Part shown: one piece after another, positions 1 to 8,593 of the stretch
Numbering within the stretch: position 1 is the first letter of the stretch
How the letters are laid out: every line of letters begins with the position of its first letter
Source of the DNA: an uncultured Clostridia bacterium
GTDB taxonomy: Bacteria; Bacillota; Clostridia; Oscillospirales; Ruminococcaceae
NCBI GenBank assembly: GCA_947627905.1
Contig: CANQXX010000013.1
Span: 1 to 47,172 of the forward strand
Direction of reading: 5' to 3'
Length of the DNA stretch: 47,172 nt
The notes under the pieces: model-generated
Databases searched by the model: none
What the model saw: the letters and a program-made list of their open reading frames with translations, nothing else
What the model was told of the DNA's origin: nothing
Position numbers and translations under genes: made by a program

Positions 1-159
1 ACCGGCGGCTGCCGTCCCGCGCTCGAGCGGGCGGGAATGCGCATATGGCACGATGCGCGCGGACGCGTATGGTCGTTCGAGAACGGTCTTTGCCCACGCT
101 ACACGACTCCCGATGAACACGGCAACGTGATACTTGATTACAGCTATTTTGTGGAATAG
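1..159 (+). CDS. C-terminal end of an unidentified protein (partial, truncated by window edge)
   Basis: Frame 1 is open from the first base to a TAG at 157-159, giving 52 residues that end ILDYSYFVE. The start lies outside the window. I do not recognise the family. The fragment is rich in Trp, Arg and Gly (IWHDARGRVWSFENG). Its codons are strongly GC-ending (CGC, GCG, GGC), more so than in the genes that follow, which could mean a horizontally acquired or mobile-element gene. It could also be chance openness in GC-rich DNA. A hairpin at 343-369 could end its transcript. Confidence 0.4.
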   Translation, partial: TGGCRPALERAGMRIWHDARGRVWSFENGLCPRYTTPDEHGNVILDYSYFVE

Positions 160-171
160 TTGAATGCCTTT

Positions 172-203
172 GGACAACTTCCGGACAACTTTTAGGACAA
201 CTT
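172..203 (+). repeat. Three direct copies of GGACAACTT
   Basis: GGACAACTT occurs at 172-180, 183-191 and 195-203, so the copies repeat every 11-12 bases, about one helical turn. They start 12 bases after the partial gene's stop. This phasing is typical of clustered binding sites or iterons, but no partner protein is identifiable. The rest of the 160-633 gap holds the hairpin at 343-369 and a promoter for glgP; I see no gene in it. Confidence 0.6.
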
Positions 204-342
204 TCCTCGAATGTCCTCAAATTTCTTTGATTCCCAAAGTATACCATTACGCACAACCGGCGTAATATAGCCGTTTGTAAAATTATATAGACTAAAGAAC
301 AATTCGGGCGTAACTTTCAAGTCCCGTCACTCCGACCAGTTT

Positions 343-380
343 ATCTCCGGAAGCTATGCTTCCGGAGATATTTGTTTTTA
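343..380 (+). terminator. Hairpin with T-rich tail, probable terminator
   Basis: A perfect 12-bp stem (ATCTCCGGAAGC / GCTTCCGGAGAT) with a 3-base loop is followed by ATTTGTTTTTATAT. It would end transcription of the gene finishing at 159, although it lies 180 bases downstream, which is far for a simple terminator. Confidence 0.55.
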
Positions 381-528
381 TATCCTCCCCGAAATTATCA
401 CGCTTTTTAAAGACTGTATCGCAGTAAGAAGCCGGAATAAAGCCCAATACCGTTCGGAAAGCATTTCTATCCGTGACAAATATTTTAAAATCAAAATGTT
501 TATTCTGCACAAAATCTGCATAAAATAG

Positions 529-557
529 TTGCGTAAATGCAAAGAATATGCTAAAAT
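529..557 (+). promoter_or_regulatory. Probable promoter of glgP
   Basis: TTGCGT (529-534), a 17-base spacer and TAAAAT (552-557) preceded by TGC, an extended -10. It lies 77 bases before the glgP start. Confidence 0.5.
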
Positions 558-633
558 GGTAATTGATTTTTATTTTCGCCGGCAACGGTGAACCTTACGA
601 AAATAAAATTTTGAAAAAGGACGGTCAATTTAT

Positions 634-2988
634 ATGAACAAAGAACAGTTTCTCGCGAAGATAAACGAAAATCTCCGCATTGACGGAAGGACTGACATTA
701 AAAATGCCACTCCGAAACAGCTCCATAACGCCCTTTCAAGAGCCGTAATGGACGAGATAATACCCCTCTGGGACAAGACCGAGGAAAGAAGCGGCAGCCG
801 CCGCAGAGCGTACTACCTTTCCGCAGAATTTCTTATGGGACGCGCTGTGTTCAACAATCTTTACTGCGCAGGTCTGCTTGATGAAGCAAAAGAGATACTT
901 GCGGAGCAGGGCGTTGATATCGCTTGTCTTGAAGAGATCGAGGACGCCGCTCTCGGCAACGGCGGTCTGGGACGTCTTGCAGCCTGCTTCCTCGATTCCG
1001 CAGCCGCTCATGATATCCCTCTTAACGGTTACGGCATACGCTACCGTTACGGACTTTTCAAACAGTCTATCGGCAACGGCTTTCAGCAGGAATCTGCCGA
1101 TTCCTGGCTCGATTACGGCGACGCTTGGAGCGTAAGAGCGGAAAATGAAGCCGTAAGAGTGGATTTTGCAGATCAGTCGGTGCTTGCAGTTCCCTATGAT
1201 GTTCCGATCATCGGTTACGGCATGAAAGCTGTGAACACTCTCCGTCTCTGGCAGAGCGAATCTCTGAAAGGCTTTGATTTCGGCGCATTCGATAATCAGG
1301 ATTATATCAAGGCAAGCGAAAGCACTATCCTTGCGGAAGCTATATCAAACGTTCTCTATCCTAACGACAACACCGAAAAGGGTCTGAGATTAAGACTGAA
1401 ACAGCAGTATTTCTTTGTTTCCGCATCCGTTCAGGATATTATCAGAAGATATAAAAAGACCCACGGCGATGATTTTTCAAAATTTGCCGAATGTTACGCT
1501 TTGCAGCTGAATGATACTCACCCCACAGTTGCAATTCCCGAACTGATAAGGATATTCATGTTCAAAGAGGGAATGTCCTTTAAGGAAGCATTTGACATCG
1601 TAAGCAAGGTATGCAATTATACAAATCACACCGTTCTGGGCGAAGCTCTTGAAAAGTGGAGCGTTGATCTGTTCAGGAGCGTTATACCTACGGTTTACGA
1701 GATCGTACTCATGATAGACGCTCATCTTGAAAAATATCTCCGTTCCATAGGTCAGACCGATAAGCAGATCTCCGAGAAGAAAATAGTTGAGGGCGGACGT
1801 ATCCACATGGCAAGAATGGCTATATTTGCTTCCGCTCATACGAACGGTGTTGCACAGCTGCATACAGATATCCTTAAAAATGACGTGCTCAAGGACTGGT
1901 ACGAGATTTTCCCCGACAGGTTCCAGAACAAGACCAACGGAATTACTCCCCGCCGCTGGTTGGGTCTCTGCAATCCCGAGCTTTCTGCGCTTATCACCGA
2001 AAAGATAGGCAGCGGCTGGGTAACGGATCTTGACGAGCTTGCTGAACTGAAAAAGTTCGTTGACGACAGGGATACCATTCAGAGATTTATGGACATCAAA
2101 CATCAGAAAAAAGTCCAGCTCTGCGAATATATAAAACAGCATGAGGGCGTTGAGCTTTCTCCCGACTGGGCGTTTGACATTCAGGCAAAACGTCTCCACG
2201 AATACAAGAGACAGCTTCTGAACGCATTTTCTATCGTTGATCTGTATTTCCAGATAAAAGACCATAAACTTCCCGACTTGCAGCCCACCTGCTTTATTTT
2301 CGGAGCAAAAGCCGCTCCCGCTTACCGCAGGGCAAAGGGCATAATCAAGTATATAAATGAAGTTGCAAAACTTGTCAATAACGACCCCGAGACAAAAGAC
2401 AAGCTGAAAGTTCTTTTCGTGCAGAATTACAACGTATCCTATGCGGAAAAGCTTATCCCCGCAGCAGATATTTCCGAGCAGATATCTACAGCAGGACTTG
2501 AAGCCAGCGGTACGGGAAATATGAAGTTCATGCTCAACGGCGCGGTGACACTCGGAACTTACGACGGCGCAAATGTTGAGATCGTTGAAGAAGCCGGCTG
2601 GGAAAACGAATATATCTTCGGCGCAAGAGTTGAAGAGATCGAAAAGATCAAGCCCAACTACCGTCCGAAAGAGAAAATTTACTACACCAATGAGCGCGTA
2701 AAGCGCGTTATCAACACGCTTGTAGACGGAACATTCAACGACGGCGACACCGGAATGTTCGGCGAGCTGTTCAATGCGCTTATAAACGGCACAAGCTGGC
2801 ACAAGCCGGATCATTATTTCCTGCTTGCCGACTTGGAGGGATATGTTGATACCAAGCTGAAAGCGCTTTACGATTATAAAAACCGTGAAGTGTTCTCCAA
2901 GAAATGCTGGATGAACATTGCCTGCAGCGGAAAATTCTCTTCCGACAGGACCGTTAAGCAGTATGCGGAGGAGCTCTGGAAGCTCTGA
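634..2988 (+). CDS. glgP: Glycogen/starch phosphorylase
   Basis: This cytosolic enzyme removes glucose units from the non-reducing ends of glycogen or maltodextrin using phosphate, releasing glucose-1-phosphate. The 784-residue length is normal for the GT35 family. The N-terminal region has the family block RAYYLSAEFLMGR and the glycine-rich GNGGLGRLAACFLDS. The C-terminal half carries GTGNMKFMLNGA, in which K631 is the expected pyridoxal-phosphate lysine. AAAGGA precedes the ATG by about 12 bases. It is transcribed alone: promoter at 529-557, strong terminator at 2995-3031. No other glycogen genes are adjacent, so the substrate (glycogen or imported maltodextrin) cannot be decided here. Confidence 0.97.
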   Translation: MNKEQFLAKINENLRIDGRTDIKNATPKQLHNALSRAVMDEIIPLWDKTEERSGSRRRAYYLSAEFLMGRAVFNNLYCAGLLDEAKEILAEQGVDIACLEEIEDAALGNGGLGRLAACFLDSAAAHDIPLNGYGIRYRYGLFKQSIGNGFQQESADSWLDYGDAWSVRAENEAVRVDFADQSVLAVPYDVPIIGYGMKAVNTLRLWQSESLKGFDFGAFDNQDYIKASESTILAEAISNVLYPNDNTEKGLRLRLKQQYFFVSASVQDIIRRYKKTHGDDFSKFAECYALQLNDTHPTVAIPELIRIFMFKEGMSFKEAFDIVSKVCNYTNHTVLGEALEKWSVDLFRSVIPTVYEIVLMIDAHLEKYLRSIGQTDKQISEKKIVEGGRIHMARMAIFASAHTNGVAQLHTDILKNDVLKDWYEIFPDRFQNKTNGITPRRWLGLCNPELSALITEKIGSGWVTDLDELAELKKFVDDRDTIQRFMDIKHQKKVQLCEYIKQHEGVELSPDWAFDIQAKRLHEYKRQLLNAFSIVDLYFQIKDHKLPDLQPTCFIFGAKAAPAYRRAKGIIKYINEVAKLVNNDPETKDKLKVLFVQNYNVSYAEKLIPAADISEQISTAGLEASGTGNMKFMLNGAVTLGTYDGANVEIVEEAGWENEYIFGARVEEIEKIKPNYRPKEKIYYTNERVKRVINTLVDGTFNDGDTGMFGELFNALINGTSWHKPDHYFLLADLEGYVDTKLKALYDYKNREVFSKKCWMNIACSGKFSSDRTVKQYAEELWKL

Positions 2989-2994
2989 TAATAA

Positions 2995-3031
2995 AACGGG
3001 ATATTCCATTATGCGGAATATCCCGTTTTTT
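2995..3031 (+). terminator. Intrinsic terminator after glgP
   Basis: Perfect 13-bp stem (2995-3007 with 3015-3027, core GGGATATTCC), a 7-base loop and a run of six T. Confidence 0.9.
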
Positions 3032-3215
3032 CGTCCGTCTGAAAAGGAATTTTTTAAATGCTTTTCCCAATATGACAAATATTTTGTTCCGATAATGCCA
3101 TAATAATACTGATCCCTTATTAAAGCGCAGATCTTTTATACGCTTTATGATCGGGGCTCAGTATAAAATTGCGGACAAGTTTTCCGCATAATATTTTTGT
3201 GGGAAAGGCAAGTTT

Positions 3216-5567
3216 ATGTTTGATTTTGACAGCTTTACAAAAAAAGCAAATACGGTAATAAATAAAGCGTTCACCCATGCAGGAAGTCTGGGACACACAT
3301 ATATGGGAAGCGAGCATATACTTCTTGCTCTTGTGGGAGAACAGGGAAGCGCTTCCGCCGGGATATTCCGCAGCTGCGGCATAAAAGAGGAAAATGTCCT
3401 TTGCCGTATAAATATGATGGTAGGGCGGGGAGAACCCTGCACCGTTGACAGGGATTCAGCCACACCGTCCGCAAAAAGGATAATAGAAAATGCTTTTGTC
3501 ATAGCCGCTTCAAACGGCAGCCGCCTTGCAGGCACGGAGCATCTTCTTCTTGCTCTGCTAAGGGAAAAGAACTGCACTGCCGTAAGGATAATAGAGGATA
3601 TGGGCGGAAGCGTCAGCAGGATAACGAGCGCCTGTACCGCGTCCTCCGTTCCTGCCGGAGGGTATGCCCCCAAGACGCCCACGCTGCTCAAATACGGGAA
3701 AGATCTTACCCAAGCCGCCAGAGAGCACAGGTTTGATCCGGTTTTCTGCCGTGAAAAGGAGATCGAAAGGGTCATACAGATACTTTCCCGCAGAACGAAA
3801 AACAATCCCTGCCTTGTAGGTGAAGCCGGCGTAGGAAAAACAGCCATTGCCGAGGGTATCGCCGTTATGATAGCCGAAGGGAAAGTTCCCGATACCATAC
3901 GGGGGAAACAGCTTTTTTCCCTCAGTCTGACGGCAATGCTTGCAGGAGCAAAATACCGCGGCGATTTTGAGGAAAGAATAAAACAGTGCATGGACGAGGT
4001 CGCAGCCAACGGAAATATAATCCTTTTTATAGACGAGCTGCATACCATAGTCGGCGCAGGAGCGGCAGAGGGTGCAATTGATGCCGCAAATATCCTTAAG
4101 CCTCAGCTTGCGCGGGGTGAATTGCAGATTATAGGCGCTACCACGGCTTCGGAATATAAAAGGTTCATTGAAAAGGATCCTGCTTTAGAACGGCGCTTCC
4201 AGCAGGTATTTATAAAAGAACCGGACGAAAAAGAGGCTTTCTGCATAGTAAACGGTCTTAAACATTGTTATGAGGAGTTTCACGGAGTAACGATCACCGA
4301 AGAAGCCGTCCGGGCGGCAATATCCTATTCCGTCAGGTATCAGCCGGAAAAATTTCTGCCGGACAAGGCGATAGACCTTATCGACGAGGCTTCCTCACGG
4401 GCAAGAATGAAAGCCTCCGCTTCGCCGAGAACGCTGAGCGAGCTTGCGGAAAGCCTGCGGCGTATGCTTGAAAAGCATACCGAAACAAGGGTATCCTCAG
4501 CGGCGCGGAAAGGCGAAACGAGCTGGTACAGCGACAGTGAAGCAAAGCCCATTTATGTTACGGGAGAAAACATCGCCGAAGTAGTATCGGCGGCTACGGG
4601 CATACCGGTAACGCGGATAACAGCCGATGAGAGCAGGCGGCTCCTTGAACTGGAGGACGAACTGAAAAAAACGGTCATAGGTCAGGACGCCGCGGTCCAT
4701 GCAGTCGCAGACGCCGTAAGGCGCAGCCGCGCAGGGCTGAAAGATCCGTCCAGACCGGTGGGCTGCTTCTTTTTTACCGGACCGTCGGGAGCAGGTAAGA
4801 CCGAGCTTTCAAAAGCCTTGGCGGCGGCGCTTTTCGGTTCGGAAGAGGCGCTTATACGATTCGATATGTCGGAATATATGGAAAAACACAGCGTGAGCAA
4901 GCTGATTGGCGCACCTCCCGGATATGTGGGCTGCGATGAGGGCGGTCAGCTGACGGAAAAAATACGCCGCAAGCCGTACAGCGTCGTTCTTTTTGACGAG
5001 ATAGAAAAGGCTCACAGCGATATAAGCAATATCCTGCTGCAAATAATGGAGGACGGCATACTGACCGACAGCAGCGGCAGGAGGGTCAGCTTCCGCAGCG
5101 CCGTTATTATCCTTACGTCGAATATCGGAGCGGAGCTGATGACTGAAAAAAATGCCCTTGGCTTTTCGGATGACGGTTTTCCTTACGACGTAAAAGAGGA
5201 CGTTATAAAAAAGGTGCGCGCGGCGTTCCGTCCGGAGCTTATAGGCAGACTTGATGAGATAATAGTTTTTGACCGCCTTGGCAAAGAGGAGCTGAAAAGC
5301 ATTGCAAGAAAGCTCCTTGCCGGGGTCAGCAAGCGTGCGGAGGATATGGAGATATCCGTTGAGTTCAGCGACGAAGCCATAACCGCTCTTGCAGAGGGAA
5401 GCTCAGACCGCACCGGAGCGCGCGGGCTTCGCAGGAATATTTCTTTAAAGGCAGAAAGCCTGCTTTCAAGGAGCATACTTGACGGGACGGTCAAAAAGGG
5501 CGACAGAGTAGCAGTGCTTTCGGAAAACGGAGAAATATATGTAAAAGTCTCACAATTACAGCAGTAA
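3216..5567 (+). CDS. ClpC-like AAA+ unfoldase (Clp protease ATP-binding subunit)
   Basis: A two-ring Hsp100 ATPase that unfolds proteins and, judging by its motifs, feeds them to ClpP. It has 783 residues. A Clp_N double repeat covers about 1-140. AAA-1 has Walker A GEAGVGKT at 202-209 and Walker B FIDELH near 270. A short middle segment near 395-440 is followed by AAA-2 with Walker A GPSGAGKT at 522-529. LGF at 648-650 is in the place of the ClpP-docking loop, and the D2-small domain follows. AAGG with 7-base spacing precedes the ATG. No ctsR, mcsA or mcsB is adjacent, so this is probably a paralogue rather than the canonical heat-shock clpC. Small inverted repeats in the leader (TAAAGCG 3121-3127 / CGCTTTA 3141-3147; TGCGGA / TCCGCA near 3170-3188) may be regulatory. 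ClpE and ClpA are less likely: no N-terminal zinc finger, and Firmicutes context. Confidence 0.9.
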   Translation: MFDFDSFTKKANTVINKAFTHAGSLGHTYMGSEHILLALVGEQGSASAGIFRSCGIKEENVLCRINMMVGRGEPCTVDRDSATPSAKRIIENAFVIAASNGSRLAGTEHLLLALLREKNCTAVRIIEDMGGSVSRITSACTASSVPAGGYAPKTPTLLKYGKDLTQAAREHRFDPVFCREKEIERVIQILSRRTKNNPCLVGEAGVGKTAIAEGIAVMIAEGKVPDTIRGKQLFSLSLTAMLAGAKYRGDFEERIKQCMDEVAANGNIILFIDELHTIVGAGAAEGAIDAANILKPQLARGELQIIGATTASEYKRFIEKDPALERRFQQVFIKEPDEKEAFCIVNGLKHCYEEFHGVTITEEAVRAAISYSVRYQPEKFLPDKAIDLIDEASSRARMKASASPRTLSELAESLRRMLEKHTETRVSSAARKGETSWYSDSEAKPIYVTGENIAEVVSAATGIPVTRITADESRRLLELEDELKKTVIGQDAAVHAVADAVRRSRAGLKDPSRPVGCFFFTGPSGAGKTELSKALAAALFGSEEALIRFDMSEYMEKHSVSKLIGAPPGYVGCDEGGQLTEKIRRKPYSVVLFDEIEKAHSDISNILLQIMEDGILTDSSGRRVSFRSAVIILTSNIGAELMTEKNALGFSDDGFPYDVKEDVIKKVRAAFRPELIGRLDEIIVFDRLGKEELKSIARKLLAGVSKRAEDMEISVEFSDEAITALAEGSSDRTGARGLRRNISLKAESLLSRSILDGTVKKGDRVAVLSENGEIYVKVSQLQQ

Positions 5568-5616
5568 AATAACCGTATTTTTCACAAAAAATATATAAAA
5601 AATACATTTCAAAGCA

Positions 5617-5645
5617 TTGACATATCCCGCCTTAAATGGTATAGT
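5617..5645 (+). promoter_or_regulatory. Promoter of the reverse rubrerythrin gene
   Basis: TTGACA (5617-5622), 17-base spacer, TATAGT (5640-5645). Transcription from here rules out start codons before about 5652 and supports the ATG at 5707. Confidence 0.8.
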
Positions 5646-5706
5646 TATATGGAATGGACGGACAGTCCCCGATGTTTTATCGGAATATATCAAGGAGGTA
5701 ATCATT

Positions 5707-6261
5707 ATGAAGAAATTTATTTGTTCTGTATGCGGTTATGTTTATGAGGCAGAAAGCCTTCCTGCCGACTTCAGATGTCCCCAGTGCAAGGCTCCGGCTT
5801 CAAAGTTCAACGAGGCTGCTGCCGATAAGATGAACTGGGCTTGCGAGCACGTTGTTGGTATCGGCAAAGAGGGCGCAGACGCCGAGATCATTGAAGGCCT
5901 CAATCAGAATTTCACCGGCGAATGCACCGAAGTAGGAATGTATCTTGCAATGGCAAGAGTAGCTTTCCGTGAGGGATATCCCGAAATAGGTCTTTATTAT
6001 GAAAAGGCTGCTTATGAAGAAGCAGAGCACGCCGCTAAGTTTGCTGAGCTTCTTGGCGATGTTGTTACGGATTCCACCAAGAAAAACCTTGAAATGCGCG
6101 TTATGGCTGAGAACGGCGCCTGCGAGGGCAAGCTGAAACTTGCTTCAAAGGCAAAACAAATGGGTCTTGACGCTATCCACGATACAGTTCACGAAATGGC
6201 AAAGGACGAAGCCCGTCACGGCTGCGGATTTGAGGGACTTCTCAAGAGATATTTCGGCTGA
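5707..6261 (+). CDS. Reverse rubrerythrin (rubredoxin domain first)
   Basis: A non-haem iron peroxidase of anaerobes that reduces hydrogen peroxide with electrons passed through a rubredoxin-type centre. It has 184 residues. The rubredoxin-like Fe(Cys)4 knuckles C6-x2-C9 and C24-x2-C27 come first, followed by a four-helix ferritin-like domain with the diiron motifs EEAEHAAKF and DEARHGCGF. That order is the reverse of classical rubrerythrin and matches the oxygen-inducible revRbr proteins of clostridia. The ATG at 5707 follows AAGGAGG at 8-9 bases; an earlier in-frame ATG at 5617 lies inside the -35 box and is excluded. Single-gene unit with its own promoter and terminator. A classically ordered rubrerythrin is encoded at 21028-21561. 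Confidence 0.93.
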   Translation: MKKFICSVCGYVYEAESLPADFRCPQCKAPASKFNEAAADKMNWACEHVVGIGKEGADAEIIEGLNQNFTGECTEVGMYLAMARVAFREGYPEIGLYYEKAAYEEAEHAAKFAELLGDVVTDSTKKNLEMRVMAENGACEGKLKLASKAKQMGLDAIHDTVHEMAKDEARHGCGFEGLLKRYFG

Positions 6262-6265
6262 TATA

Positions 6266-6297
6266 AAAAGGACGCTGAAAAGCGTCCTTTTATTTTG
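6266..6297 (+). terminator. Bidirectional terminator between rubrerythrin and radical SAM gene
   Basis: AAAAGGACGCT (6266-6276), GAAA tetraloop, AGCGTCCTTTT (6281-6291), then TATTTTG. The A-rich 5' side gives a T-tract on the other strand, so it can serve both convergent genes. Confidence 0.85.
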
Positions 6298-7242
6298 TCA
6301 AAGGCTTTTCCTGCTGCCTTGTACCGTTCCTCTGCGCATGAGCTCTTTATCAATGGCGTTGAGAACGGTCTTTTTGTCAATGCTCCACAGCGGAGCGATA
6401 AGATCCCTGCGCGCACCGTCTCCCGTAAGGCGTTCAATAAGTACATTTTCCGGAAGAAGCTCTATCTGGTCGCAGACGGTCTCAACATATCCGTCAAAGT
6501 CCATTGTTTCAAATTCACCGTTAAGATACTGTTCGGCTATCTTTGTGCCGCGGATAATGTGCAGAAGATGTATTTTTATGCCATGTATCCCCAGACGGGA
6601 AACTTCTTTCACGGTATCGAGCATCATTCCGCGCGTTTCTCCGGGAAGCCCGTTTATAACATGAACGCAGACGTTTATACCTCTGCTGCGGAGTTTTTCA
6701 AAACCGTTCAGGAAATCCGCATAGCTGTGGCAGCGGTTTATTTTTTCTGCCGTTTCGTCGAAAATAGTCTGCAAGCCCAGCTCTACCGTCAGATAAGTTT
6801 TTTCCGCCAGTGAAGCAAGAAGATCCGCTGTTTCGTCCGAAATGCAGTCCGGACGGGTAGAAATTGCAAGCCCGACGGTATTTTCCCATGACAGCGCTTC
6901 TTCAAAAAGAGCTTTCAGCCGGGGCAGGGGAGCGTAGGTGTTTGTGTTTGCCTGAAAATACGGAATATAACATACATCCTTTCCCCATTTGGCTTCGAGA
7001 AGCCTTTTGCCGCGTCCGAACTGCTCCGCTATGCCGAGCAGAGGATCTCCGGCAAAATCCCCGCTGCCTGACGAGGAGCAGTAGGTGCAGCCGCCGAAGC
7101 CTTTTGTGCCGTCCCTGTTAGGACAGTCAAAATTTCCGTTAAGACTTATTTTTACCGCTCTTTTTCCGAATTTTTTCTTCAGAAAAGCTCCTGCCGCATT
7201 ATATCTTTTGCCCGTTTGCGGATCCGGAAGAATGATATCCAT
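6298..7242 (-). CDS. YhcC-type radical SAM protein (TIGR01212 family)
   Basis: Radical SAM enzyme of unknown substrate. The 314-residue protein has the characteristic block CPNRDGTKGFGGCTYC with C40, C52 and C55, the expected ligands of the 4Fe-4S cluster that cleaves SAM. This widely spaced cysteine pattern is typical of the YhcC group and differs from the usual CxxxCxxC. Further family blocks are PYFQANTNTYAP and VELGLQT. The start is the ATG at 7242, preceded by AAAGGAG at 8 bases; an in-frame extension reaching 7347 has no ribosome binding site. The last codons abut the terminator shared with the rubrerythrin gene. No neighbour suggests the target molecule. Confidence 0.9.
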   Translation of the reverse strand: MDIILPDPQTGKRYNAAGAFLKKKFGKRAVKISLNGNFDCPNRDGTKGFGGCTYCSSSGSGDFAGDPLLGIAEQFGRGKRLLEAKWGKDVCYIPYFQANTNTYAPLPRLKALFEEALSWENTVGLAISTRPDCISDETADLLASLAEKTYLTVELGLQTIFDETAEKINRCHSYADFLNGFEKLRSRGINVCVHVINGLPGETRGMMLDTVKEVSRLGIHGIKIHLLHIIRGTKIAEQYLNGEFETMDFDGYVETVCDQIELLPENVLIERLTGDGARRDLIAPLWSIDKKTVLNAIDKELMRRGTVQGSRKSL

Positions 7243-7398
7243 GAAAATTTCTCCTTTCATAATTTTTGTTGGCTGTTTTGCAGACATTTTTGGCTTGTTT
7301 TTGCTCCGGGAAGGGTTTTTGAATGAATATGACCGATAAAAATTCAAATTTATAGCGTATTATTCAAAAAAAACCTGTGGATTTCGTCAAAAAACATA

Positions 7399-7426
7399 TT
7401 GCAATTATTTTTATTTGTGGTATAAT
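7399..7426 (+). promoter_or_regulatory. Promoter of the SDR epimerase gene
   Basis: TTGCAA (7399-7404), 16-base spacer, perfect TATAAT (7421-7426). It makes an ATG at 7432 too close for translation and supports the start at 7474. Confidence 0.7.
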
Positions 7427-7473
7427 AATATGTGTATGCACAGAATATTTGTAGAACGGAGGGACGGTGGATT

Positions 7474-8418
7474 ATGAAAACCGTTTTTGTAACAGGTGCG
7501 TCCGGACTTATGGGTGTGGAGCTTTGCGATGCTTTGCTCGCAAAGGGATTTGAAGTCATAGGCGTTGATAACACACCAAATACAAATATAGACAAGCCGA
7601 ACTATACTTTTGTACAAGCAGCTATCGACGATAAGGATGCTGTAACTCAGGCTATGAGCAGAGGTATAGATGTTCTTATTCACCTTGCCTGTACGGTAGA
7701 CAACGATTTTCCCAACGACCTTACTCCGGCAGAAGAGAAAAAATCGGCTTTTGTTGACAAGTATCTTTATAAAGCCGCTATAAACGCCGGCGTAAACGAT
7801 ATGATACTTATAAGCACACATCAGGTATATGCTCCCGCAAAAACAAGAGAGCCTATCCGTGAAACAATGGGCGAAAAGCCTGTGACTATTTACGGAAAAC
7901 TCAAGTTTGACAGTGAAAAAGCGCTTTCAAAGGCTGTAAAATCCACAGCTTCGGCAAAGGGCATAATCGCTCGTATCTGCCCGATATACACAAAATCATA
8001 CGCTCCTAATCTTCATGCAAAGATATATGATCCAAAGGACGGCTGTTCCTACATATACGGTTACGGCGACTATGGATATTCCTTCTGCTGCCTGTATAAT
8101 CTGATAGATTTTATAATCGGCATACTGAATGCAGCTCCCGGAATAAACTATCAGGGCGTTTACAACGTATGCGATACAAAGCCTATACTTGCAAAAGAGA
8201 TCGTTGATTTTGAAAGACAGTACCACAAGCTGGGCGCGGTCATCCAGAGAAGCTACGGAGCGGACGCAGTAAAATCGGCAATGTCGTTCGGTTCAAAAAT
8301 AGCAAAGACAGATTACAGATACAACGACGTAAGCATAGCGTGCAGCAATATTTCTTACGATAACACAAAGGCTCAGAGAATATCCACATTCAGGTGGAAA
8401 CTTTCAAACACAAAGTAA
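7474..8418 (+). CDS. NAD(P)-dependent epimerase/dehydratase, extended SDR family
   Basis: A Rossmann-fold oxidoreductase of 314 residues, probably acting on a nucleotide sugar or a related small molecule; the substrate is unknown. The N-terminus has the dinucleotide-binding motif TGASGLMG (residues 7-14). The catalytic pair is YGKLK, Y140 and K144, and LIHLAC fits the NNAA/HxAA-type SDR strand. A late segment, YNVCDTKP, is typical of NAD-dependent sugar epimerases. The ATG at 7474 follows CGGAGGG by about 10 bases and agrees with the promoter. Single-gene unit ending in the terminator at 8431-8466. Confidence 0.85.
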   Translation: MKTVFVTGASGLMGVELCDALLAKGFEVIGVDNTPNTNIDKPNYTFVQAAIDDKDAVTQAMSRGIDVLIHLACTVDNDFPNDLTPAEEKKSAFVDKYLYKAAINAGVNDMILISTHQVYAPAKTREPIRETMGEKPVTIYGKLKFDSEKALSKAVKSTASAKGIIARICPIYTKSYAPNLHAKIYDPKDGCSYIYGYGDYGYSFCCLYNLIDFIIGILNAAPGINYQGVYNVCDTKPILAKEIVDFERQYHKLGAVIQRSYGADAVKSAMSFGSKIAKTDYRYNDVSIACSNISYDNTKAQRISTFRWKLSNTK

Positions 8419-8430
8419 TTCGTGAAAGCC

Positions 8431-8466
8431 TGTCCCTCGCTGTAATACGGTGGGGGACATTTTTAT
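8431..8466 (+). terminator. Intrinsic terminator after the SDR gene
   Basis: TGTCCCTCGC (8431-8440) pairs with GTGGGGGACA (8450-8459), including two G-T pairs, followed by a T-rich tail. Confidence 0.75.
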
Positions 8467-8497
8467 ATCCGTTATCCGGAAAAACAGCAACTATTGG

Positions 8498-8515
8498 TTG
8501 CATATGTAAATGCAA
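8498..8515 (+). promoter_or_regulatory. Palindromic operator candidate before the XRE gene
   Basis: TTGCAT (8498-8503), six bases, ATGCAA (8510-8515). A second TTGCAT at 8527-8532 forms the -35 box and is followed by CAATGC. Half-sites upstream of and inside the promoter suit autoregulation by the downstream HTH protein; this is an inference. Confidence 0.5.
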
Positions 8516-8526
8516 ACTGAAATTGC

Positions 8527-8555
8527 TTGCATTTCAATGCTATATGGTGTATAAT
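8527..8555 (+). promoter_or_regulatory. Promoter of the XRE-type membrane regulator
   Basis: TTGCAT (8527-8532), 17-base spacer, TATAAT (8550-8555). It is followed by GAAAGGAAGG close to the ATG at 8594. Confidence 0.75.
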
Positions 8556-8593
8556 ATCAACATAGAATATATCAAAGAAAGGAAGGCGTAAAA

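Noticed and set aside
292-585. A 97-codon minus-strand frame upstream of glgP
   Set aside because: It crosses the perfect hairpin at 343-369 and the glgP promoter, has no plausible ribosome binding site, and resembles no family.
1477-3078. A 533-codon open frame antisense to glgP
   Set aside because: Shadow of glgP with Cys/Phe-rich, patternless protein; it would also cross the glgP terminator.
7432-7473. An earlier start (ATG at 7432) for the SDR epimerase
   Set aside because: It lies within a few bases of the predicted transcription start; the Rossmann motif follows directly after the ATG at 7474, which has a good ribosome binding site.
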